NCBI GenBank assembly: GCA_025056555.1
Contig: JANWVZ010000020.1
Coordinates: forward strand, 1-34,876
From: Gemmatales bacterium
Lineage (GTDB): Bacteria > Planctomycetota > Planctomycetia > Gemmatales > HRBIN36
Direction of reading: 5' to 3'
DNA length: 34,876 nucleotides
Both the position numbers and the translations under genes were made by a program. Shown here piece after piece: positions 1 to 7,700 of this stretch (its first letter is position 1; each line of letters starts with the position of its first letter). The notes under the pieces are model-generated. The model had not been told where the DNA came from and ran no database searches. It saw nothing but the letters and a program-made list of their open reading frames with translations.

Positions 1-531
1 GTATTCGCAGCCACACAGTTCGGCGGGGATTTGTCGAGGATCCACACATACCACAACGGCTCGAAAACCGTCGGCCAGGAATTGCTGACTAATAGCGGTC
101 GTGTTTCGTCCCCAAAGCGGAAACACCGCTTCCATGCCCCAGCGTGCCAGCAACTTTTCGCGATAATGCCGTATTTCCTCCAGGAACAAGTCGCCGAAGG
201 CCAGGAATCGCACCCCGTGTGCCAGAAAGGGTTGCACGGCATCCCGCAGGGCGGCTTCGTAAACGAGGTTAGTAGCCTGGCGTGGGATGCGTGCTTCGAG
301 CAGCTTCAGACCTAGCCTCGCGGCCTGTGCGCGGATCAGTTCCGCACGCACACCGTGCATACTGAGGCGTTCATAGCCTTCGGTGATGGTGCTGAGCAAA
401 GCGACAACTTGCCATTGCGGCAATTGCAGCAATTCGCGTAATGCCAGGCAACTGTCCTTGCCACCACTCCAACTGAGCAGCAAAGGCTCACGTGAGCCAG
501 GGGTTAGTGCTACGGGCTCGGCATGGTTCAT
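1..531 (-). CDS. PP-loop ATPase, diphthine--ammonia ligase (DPH6)-like; 3' end outside window
   Basis: The minus-strand reading frame is open from an ATG at 531 to the left edge, giving 177 N-terminal residues. Residues 20-27 read SWSGGKDS, the PP-loop that binds ATP in N-type ATP pyrophosphatases. The following helix and the stretch GYERLSMHGVR (about residues 53-63) match the adenine nucleotide alpha-hydrolase / DPH6-like family, which adenylates a substrate before amidation. Bacterial members have no firmly established substrate, because bacteria lack diphthamide. The start is supported by GAGGAT six bases upstream. The gene is divergent from the GNAT gene at 695, with about 160 bp between them. 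The C-terminal part is not visible, so substrate specificity cannot be judged. Confidence 0.85.
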   Translation of the reverse strand, partial: MNHAEPVALTPGSREPLLLSWSGGKDSCLALRELLQLPQWQVVALLSTITEGYERLSMHGVRAELIRAQAARLGLKLLEARIPRQATNLVYEAALRDAVQPFLAHGVRFLAFGDLFLEEIRHYREKLLARWGMEAVFPLWGRNTTAISQQFLADGFRAVVVCVDPRQIPAELCGCEY

Positions 532-694
532 AGGTATCCTCGGTAACGGCGCATAAGTGTAAAGCTATGCGGTCGTATTTTGCGAATGCGGTTGCAGCAT
601 ATCAATTGTCCCGAAGACACAGGAAGTGTATTATCACCAAGGAAGAGCAAATTTCAGTCGCGGAACGCGGCCCAAGCCAGCAAAGGGGCTGACC

Positions 695-1144
695 ATGACT
701 CACGCCGAAATTGACATTGTCAGTCCGCAGGACATGCCGGTGATCGTGGAATTGTACAATCGTATTTTCCGTCCACCTCGTGATCTGGATTCGTTTGAGC
801 GTCGTTTTCGAGGCCGCTGGAACGTGCTGCGGCTGGTGGCACGGGTTCGGCGCGAAGCGGTGGGATTCTTTCTCGGCTTTGAGTTGAAGCCGACGGTGTT
901 CTTCTCCTGGTTTTACGGGGTGCTGCCGGAATATCGCGGCTTGGGCATCGGTTCGAGGCTGATGGAGACGGTGCATGAATTCGCACGCCAGCAGGGCTAT
1001 GAATCGGTGCGCATGGAGTGCCATAATCAGCATCGCGCCATGCTGCATTTAGCCATCGCCAAGGAATATGACGTGGTCGGCATCCGCTGGGACCCGGATC
1101 GCGGCGACAATCTGATCATTTTCGAGAAAGTGCTCAGTGCCTGA
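695..1144 (+). CDS. GNAT-family N-acetyltransferase
   Basis: This 149-residue protein is a single GNAT domain that would transfer an acetyl group from acetyl-CoA to an unidentified amine. The acetyl-CoA pyrophosphate-binding motif A is clear: strand FSWFYGVLPEY followed by RGLGIGS at residues 81-87 and the helix RLMETVHEFARQQGY. The C-terminal part (VRMECHNQHRAMLHLAIAKEYDVVGIRWD) fits motif B. An in-frame ATG lies upstream at 626. I chose 695 because AAGGGG sits eight bases before it, and because the extra 23 residues would be low-complexity and unlike the family. Transcription is divergent from the PP-loop gene. The substrate is unknown. Confidence 0.88.
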   Translation: MTHAEIDIVSPQDMPVIVELYNRIFRPPRDLDSFERRFRGRWNVLRLVARVRREAVGFFLGFELKPTVFFSWFYGVLPEYRGLGIGSRLMETVHEFARQQGYESVRMECHNQHRAMLHLAIAKEYDVVGIRWDPDRGDNLIIFEKVLSA

Positions 1145-1252
1145 GGCAAACTTCCGCTGGCCGAGCGGGGTAAGAAAGTTTGGAGCGTGCTCGGGGGGAG
1201 ACAGAGGATCGGACTGATTAGTCGAGTGTCTCAACTTATAAGGAGATTCTGC

Positions 1253-2599
1253 ATGCGGTATGCGTGGTGTGGGGCAGTGGCTTGCGTCATTGGGGGCTGG
1301 TGGTGTACGTTGCCCGTCTTGGGGGACCTGTCGGAATACGTAAAGAGCGAGGACTCTGCCTTCAGCTGGAAATCTGTCAACCATACGGTTAATGAAACGG
1401 GAACGGTTTACACCCTTCATATGGTATCGCAAAGGTGGCAAAACCTCTCCTGGGAGCACACGGTAACGATTTACCAGGCGCCGCAGGTGCGGCCGCAAGC
1501 CACCATGCTTCTGTGGGTAACTGGCGGCAAGCCGAATCCGATCAGCTTGGTTATGGGCATGGAGTTATCGCGGCTTGGGCAAACGCCTGTGGCTTTCCTG
1601 TACGATATTCCCAATCAGCCGCTCCTGAATGGCAAACGGGAAGATGCCCTGATCGCGGAGAGCTTTGTCCGTTATCTGCAAACGGGGGATGAAAGCTGGC
1701 CGCTGCTGTTTCCCATGGTCAAAAGTGTGGTGCGGGCTATGGATGCCTTGCAGGAGTTCGCACGCCGAGAGTGGAAAATCGAGGTGCGGCATTTCGTCAT
1801 TGCTGGTGCTTCCAAACGAGGCTGGACGAGTTGGCTGACCGCCAGCTTGGGAGATCCCCGAGTCAAAGCTATCGCGCCCATGGTCATAGACGTGCTCAAC
1901 ATGCCGGAACAACTGGAATGGCAACTCCGGAGTCTGGGGGGTTACAGCCAGATGCTTCGCGATTACATTGATGCAGGTCTTGTTCCGATGCCCCAAACGG
2001 AACGGGCCAGACGTCTCTGGAGTATGGTTGACCCCTATGTCTATCGCCAGCGCTTCGTAATGCCGAAACTGATTGTCCTGGGCAGCAACGATCCGTATTG
2101 GTCAACCGACGCACTGAACCTCTACTGGGACAGCTTGCCGGATCCGAAATGGGTACTTTACGTTCCCAATGCTGGCCACGATCTGAGAGACCGTCAGGCC
2201 GAGCTGGTCGCCCAATTACAGCGACCTCTGAACACCTTGGGGGCCTTCCTGCGCCATCACGTTTACGACAACTCCCTGCCCACTGTTACCTGGCAATACC
2301 AGGTGGATAGTACCACGGCGACGCTGGACATCCGTTGGAAGCTCGGCGATAACTCGAAAACGCGTCTGACCGCTGCACGGCTGTGGGTGGCTGAAGCTCC
2401 GACGCGCGATTTTCGTCAAGCCACCTGGAAAGCTCAGAACTTGCCTTGTGATGATAAAGTGCCCCAAACTCGGGGCAGGGTTTCCCTGCCAGCACAAGGT
2501 TGCCGTGCTCTGTTTGGCGAACTGGAGTTTCAGGAGCAGGGAAGGAGTTATTGGCTATCCACGCAGATACGGATCGTGGGTACGCCGATGAAACCATGA
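1253..2599 (+). CDS. secreted PhoPQ-activated pathogenicity-related (PqaA-family) alpha/beta hydrolase
   Basis: The 448-residue product begins with a hydrophobic signal-like segment (about residues 5-24), so it is probably exported. The body resembles the PqaA family (PhoPQ-activated pathogenicity-related protein), an alpha/beta-hydrolase fold of unknown substrate. Visible support is the nucleophile elbow GASKRGW (Ser187), the acid loop GSNDPYW (Asp280) followed by DALNLYWDSLPDPKWV, and the histidine loop PNAGHD (His309). These give a plausible Ser-Asp-His triad. A C-terminal beta-rich domain (about 335-448) follows. The ATG at 1253 is preceded by AAGGAG, while the upstream in-frame start at 1187 would place the signal segment inside the protein. 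The name reflects homology to a Salmonella protein and does not imply virulence here. Confidence 0.9.
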   Translation: MRYAWCGAVACVIGGWWCTLPVLGDLSEYVKSEDSAFSWKSVNHTVNETGTVYTLHMVSQRWQNLSWEHTVTIYQAPQVRPQATMLLWVTGGKPNPISLVMGMELSRLGQTPVAFLYDIPNQPLLNGKREDALIAESFVRYLQTGDESWPLLFPMVKSVVRAMDALQEFARREWKIEVRHFVIAGASKRGWTSWLTASLGDPRVKAIAPMVIDVLNMPEQLEWQLRSLGGYSQMLRDYIDAGLVPMPQTERARRLWSMVDPYVYRQRFVMPKLIVLGSNDPYWSTDALNLYWDSLPDPKWVLYVPNAGHDLRDRQAELVAQLQRPLNTLGAFLRHHVYDNSLPTVTWQYQVDSTTATLDIRWKLGDNSKTRLTAARLWVAEAPTRDFRQATWKAQNLPCDDKVPQTRGRVSLPAQGCRALFGELEFQEQGRSYWLSTQIRIVGTPMKP

Positions 2600-2809
2600 G
2601 AAAGATCGTGAAACCTTTTCCGTCCGTCGCCGTGATACCTTGACTCATGATGCTACGATGCTCCAGTTGTGGAAAAGGACTCGATAACTCCGAGATAGCG
2701 CTGTGTCCGAAGCCGCAACATTATCCTGGTTCTCGGCATCGGCGAGGCTTCCTGGGAGGCTTGGGCGGTTGCCCCAGGTCAAGTGCTTAGTCATCAGGGG
2801 AAAAAGCCG

Positions 2810-3649
2810 ATGTTCGAAAAATTGAAGCAGCTGGCTTACGGTGCTCGTTACTTACTTTCGCGGCGTGGGGAAAAAACATTCGTCGAGTTGCCCGGTCGGC
2901 GCGTGCAACTGTGGCATGGGGGCGAAGGTGTGCCCTTCGTTTACCTGCACAGTGGCCTGGGCGAGACCACCTGGTTGCCGTTTCACGACACTTGGGCCAA
3001 GGATTTCCACGTCTTCGTCCCTGCCCATCCGGGTTTTGCCGAGAGCACGGGTATCGAACTGATAGACACCATAGACGACTTGGCCCTGCATTATGTCGAG
3101 CTATTCGATAAGCTAGGTCTGGACGCTGTGTGTCTGGGGGGAGTGAGCCTGGGCGGCTGGCTGGCAGCCGAATTTGCCTTGCGTTGGCCCGAGCGGGTTC
3201 ACCGACTTTGGCTCGCTGATGCTCCGGGTCTGTGGAGCGACGAATATCCATACGCCGATCTGTTTCGCTATGTCCAGGAGCCGGCCAAACTCCGCGAACT
3301 CCTGTTTCACGACCCAAGAGGCGCCATGGCCACCATGATTATTCGCGACTTGAAAGAGATGAACGAGGAAACCTTTGTGGCGGCCTATCGCGCGTTGCGT
3401 ACCCTAGCGCGCCTGACCTGGGAACGCCCTTATAATCCCAAACTGAGCTTGCGCCTTGGTCGCATCCGCTGTCCCGTCCTGATTCTCTGGGGCGAAAGTG
3501 ACCGTCTTATCCCGCCTGTTTATGCCGAACTTTATGCCCGCAGCATAGCCCAATCGCGTGCTGAGATTCTGAAAAACTGTGGCCATCTGCCTATGTTCGA
3601 GCAGGAAGCTGCTTTCGTACAACTCATCCGCGACTTTTGCCGCACTTAG
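2810..3649 (+). CDS. alpha/beta-fold hydrolase
   Basis: This 279-residue cytoplasmic-looking protein has the alpha/beta-hydrolase layout. The oxyanion-hole region is YLHSGLGETTW (about 45-55), the nucleophile elbow is GGVSLGGW (Ser113), the acid is in LILWGESDRLIPP (Asp231) and the histidine in NCGHLPMFEQ (His259). All three catalytic residues are present and in order, so an active esterase, lipase or C-C hydrolase is expected; the substrate cannot be told. A GTG at 2783 is also in frame. I prefer the ATG at 2810, which has GGGG nine bases upstream and starts the predicted first helix. It lies 210 bp after the PqaA-family gene on the same strand and may be transcribed separately. Confidence 0.88.
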   Translation: MFEKLKQLAYGARYLLSRRGEKTFVELPGRRVQLWHGGEGVPFVYLHSGLGETTWLPFHDTWAKDFHVFVPAHPGFAESTGIELIDTIDDLALHYVELFDKLGLDAVCLGGVSLGGWLAAEFALRWPERVHRLWLADAPGLWSDEYPYADLFRYVQEPAKLRELLFHDPRGAMATMIIRDLKEMNEETFVAAYRALRTLARLTWERPYNPKLSLRLGRIRCPVLILWGESDRLIPPVYAELYARSIAQSRAEILKNCGHLPMFEQEAAFVQLIRDFCRT

Positions 3650-3976
3650 TTACTCGCGGAATCCTCTCCCAGCCGAACGCCGGTTACAAGATGTCCTCCG
3701 AAGCCCACATCTGTGTTAACCTACACCGGGGAATGCCCAGCCAACACTCTTACTAGTGGCACAAGTTATCCGCAGAAGTCCACGCCTCGGGAACCTGAGT
3801 TAGAGCAATAATTCCCAACCAAGCTTTCTCAGGCGCAAGTACCAAAATAATTCCAAATCTGGAGAGCAGTACAGTGGCGCCATGTGGCAAAGGGAAGCGT
3901 ATACGAAAGTCGAGCAGCTACCAGCAGTAGGCCTAGAAAAGAACTGCTTGGAACAGCTACTACCGGCAGCGAACGG
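3650..3976. other. intergenic, nothing recognised
   Basis: This 327-bp spacer separates the convergent hydrolase and BON-like genes. I see no open frame with a ribosome binding site and no clear terminator hairpin with a T-run for either gene. Confidence 0.6.
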
Positions 3977-4228
3977 TTATTGCACTTCCATATCGTTCGC
4001 AATAACGGGCAGGTCGCATAATCGCATCAGGACAGTCTGGGCCAGTTGCTTCCCATAAAATGAAGAAGCCCGCCCTTGCAGGATAATACCCCCATTGTGG
4101 CGAATCAAGCGCACTTCGCGAACATAGCTGCCCAAAGCAGCTTCCAGCCGCGTTTGCAGAGTTTCCAAGTCCACTTCGTGGGGAACGAAGCTGCGGGACT
4201 CCTTAGGTGTCGCCAGCACCATGGGCAT
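3977..4228 (-). CDS. small BON-like domain protein
   Basis: This 83-residue protein consists of one domain. Residues 18-83 follow the BON pattern: a helix (LETLQTRLEAALGSY), a strand (VREVRLIRHNGGIILQGRAS), a helix (FYGKQLAQTVLMRLC) and a strand ending in VIANDMEVQ. BON domains bind phospholipids or small ligands; here there is no signal peptide, so the protein would be cytosolic. The start is well fixed by AGGAGG eight bases before the ATG. It stands alone, with long spacers on both sides. The family call is from the pattern only. Confidence 0.72.
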   Translation of the reverse strand: MPMVLATPKESRSFVPHEVDLETLQTRLEAALGSYVREVRLIRHNGGIILQGRASSFYGKQLAQTVLMRLCDLPVIANDMEVQ

Positions 4229-4702
4229 GTTTGGCTCCTCCTAGCTGGTTTAGAAACCTAAAGAGAAATTCTGCACTTGTCGTGCCAAAACTTCCAACGT
4301 GAGCTAATACGCGTAAGCACGTACGAGAACCCGAAAACTCCCTGGGATTTGGGTCGGAAAAGACGGAACAGGCCGAGCGATTAGCCCTCGGCAACGGGGA
4401 TGCCCTCCCTATTATCCGTATATTGTGCAGATTCCATGACCCGAACACTTCCTATTCATCACAGGCGGCTGCATAAACTGCCAGCAGACTGCCTGTTTCC
4501 TGAGCCAGATTCTTATCCCCGTGATGACGAGACAGATATGATTCCTATGGGTAGGAAAAGTCAGGTTCTTAGCTGGAAAGGCCGGAAATATGGAATAGGC
4601 ATCACCACCATCCCAGGAAAGCAAGAAAGTTTGGTTCAGCGGGCGGAACCATAAGTGGCCGCTGGGACTAACGCCATCTGATGTACTGGCAGCGCCGAAT
4701 AG
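4229..4702. other. intergenic, upstream of BON-like gene
   Basis: This 474-bp spacer contains the 5' region of the BON-like gene and the 3' flank of the large glycosyltransferase gene. Open frames of about 80 codons exist on both strands but lack ribosome binding sites and look non-coding in composition. No convincing terminator follows the glycosyltransferase stop codon. Confidence 0.5.
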
Positions 4703-7700
4703 TTACTGTAACCAACGCAGAAAAGTTTGTTCCAGTTCGCGGACAATAGCACGGTCGTCGTAAAGCACTTGGCTGCGTTCGAGGAGGGTCTTATGTACCC
4801 AGTGGCGGTAATCCGCGTCGCAGGCTACGCGCACTGCTTTTTCGACATAGTCCTGGGCGTTCCAGGCAACTAATTCCAGGAAATCCATTTGCTGATACAT
4901 AGCGTAGGTGAGTCGGCATCGTAAGAAGGGCGACGGCCAAGTAACCACGGGTACCCCGAAAGCCAACGCTTCGTAACTCGTGTTGCCACCGCCGAAGTGG
5001 ATGGGGTCTATCATGACGTCCGCCAGTGTGAGCAACCGTAAGAAATCTTCGCGGGGCAGCTTAGAAACAAAGCGTACTCGCCCCGTCGCCTGGGGCATGG
5101 TTCGCTGGAACCGCTCCAGGAGCAATTCCGTCCAGTGCTTGTATTTACCTTCGATAAGTACCAGCCAACCGTGAGGGTCGCGTTCTAGAATGGCCGACAG
5201 CAGTTGGTCGAATTCCGGGTGAAACTTGAAAAGGGTCTGCGGACATAAGTAGATATGGCCCTGCTCGGGCAGGCCCAACCGTTGCCGATCTCTGGACAGC
5301 TGGTTCACCACAGGTCGTTCATACACCACATTGAGCCGACTCAACCGCACCAACTGCTCGCTGTAGTGGCTATCGGCATCCGAAGTCTCGGCGGTGGCGC
5401 TGGAGATGAAATAGTCCATAGTCGGCAAACCGGTAGTAACGGGGTGTCCCCAACTGCAGCACTGCACGGGGGCTAATCGGCTAAAGGCCAGAGTGTAGCT
5501 CATCGCATCCATGCCGATGTCAGGATAATATAGGATGTCCAAGCCAAGCGCTGCAACTTGTTGCAAAGCCAGAGGCAAATCCGGCGGCAGCACCATGTAA
5601 TGGTCGGCCACTTGGCGAAAGCGCTGTCCCAGATGCCCATCGGGAGGTGCCAGCGACAGTACGTAAACCTCGAATTGCTGCCGATCCAGATGGGTGATCA
5701 GGCCCAGGTTCAGCTGGCCGATGGTGTGGGTCTGCAGATAACGAGACAGGAAACCGATCCTGACCTTACCGGAAATCGGGCGTTTTCGTGGCTCGGGTAC
5801 CTGTAACTTTCGCGGTCCGTCTCCTAATCGCGCAATCAGGCGATGCAACTCCAGGTCGTTGAATCCCTGATATGCCAGGTAAAAGTGAGTTGGGAACAGC
5901 TCCTGGGTGGGATCAATGAACAAGCCTTCCTCGACCAGGCGCCGCAGCGTCTGCTCCAGGTGGGCGCGGGTTTCCAGGAGGTGTTGTACAGACTGGTAAA
6001 TCACAGGAAGCGTAGTTTCGGCAAGGAAGCGAACACGAGCCAGGCGGTTGGAAGCATGAGCGCGGCGATAGAGTTCGCGGGCTTCCTGAGTTTTGCCCTG
6101 CTCGGCCAGCAGATTCGCCATGTTGGCTAATGTGGGGGCAAGGTTCGGCTTGAGCCGTAGCGCTTGTTCATAGGCTTCGATAGCTCGTTCGTTGTTGTCC
6201 ATCTGGCGAAAGGCATTGCCCAAGTCATTCCAGGTCTCCGCATCTTGAGGACGCTGCTCCAGGTAGGCGCGAAAGGCCTGGACGGCTTGTTCGGACGCCC
6301 CCAGATCAAAGTAGACCTGTCCCAGCATGCGTAGCAGAGGGGGGTTGCCGGGACTGAGTAAAAGAGCCTGTTGCAGGTGATGCAGGGCCTCGGACAAGCG
6401 CCCCGCGCGACGATACAGTTGCGCCAACTCGAAATGACATTGTGCTGCAAATTGGGGATTCGCGATACTCTGGTGAATGGCATGATTGAGGCACTCCACG
6501 GCTCCGGGCAAATGCCCTGCCAGTACCGCCAAGTGCCCCAAACCCCGCCAGGCTGCCGGACAGTGTGGTTCACTATTGAGGATGCGCCGATAGGCCGACT
6601 CTGCCTCCGCCAATTGTTGCTGCTGGATCAGTTGTTCCGCTTCCGCAAGGGCGTCCTCCAGGGTACGTGCCCGCAGCGCCGATGCCTGGGTTTGCTGAGG
6701 ATGCACGAACCCGCCCAGGAGATGATTGCGGTCCACCGGTACGCCTTGGCTGCGGCAATGTTCACGCCACATGCGGCGATAGAGGTCTTCCAGACGCTGG
6801 ACAAATCTCGCGCCTTGGCATAGTGCTGATTCCACTCGGTTCCTCAAATGACGGCGATGGTGAGCCAGCTGATCAGGTTGCTGGGCCAACTGGCAAGCCA
6901 ATTCAACGTAGTGGCGCAAGTCCCGCGCAATCCATTCGGTGGCTCCGACACTGGTCAATACACTGGCGGATAACCGACCGCAGGGCCAGCGCCCATAGAG
7001 GGTAACCAGAGGCACACCCATCCACAGCGCCTCGCAGGTCATGGTGTGGCCGCCGAACGGAAACGTGTCCAAGATAATGTCCACTTCATGGAAACACGGC
7101 AAGTATACCAAGTCGCCAAAGGGTGGTTGTTTGACCAGGATGCGCTCTGGTTCGACACCATAAGCAGCAAACTTGCGGCGGAGGTGCTCCTGAATCGGCG
7201 GCATATGGGAACTGCGGAAAAACAGCAGCCGCGCCCCATGTACCCGTTTGAGGATTTCGCTCCAGGTTGCGTAAACCGGGTCATTGAGTTTTTTCAAGTC
7301 GTGGTGCGAGCCAAAGGTTATGTAGCCTTTCTCTAAACAGGGGGGTGGGGCGATCTCTGGAGCCGGACTGGGAGGCTGAAAACAGGAGAATCCCCCTTCC
7401 AGATAAACCAATCGCTCAGTGGCATAAGGTGGTTCATCGGGAGGGTTCAGCACCCGATCCGTAAGCCGATAATGCATTGTGGGCAAGCCCGTGGTGTGTG
7501 GGTATCCCAGCCAGGTTACCTGGACGGGCGCTGGCTGTTGTGCAAAGACCGCCAGGCAGTTTTCCGCATAATGGCCGGTGAGGTCCACGAGAATATCAAT
7601 GCGGTCGTTGCGAATTAACTCTGCGGTTTGGGCCGGGGAAAGCCGGGCAACGTCGCGCCAATAGTCCGCCAGGGTCTTGAGCCGCTGGGTCACCGCATCC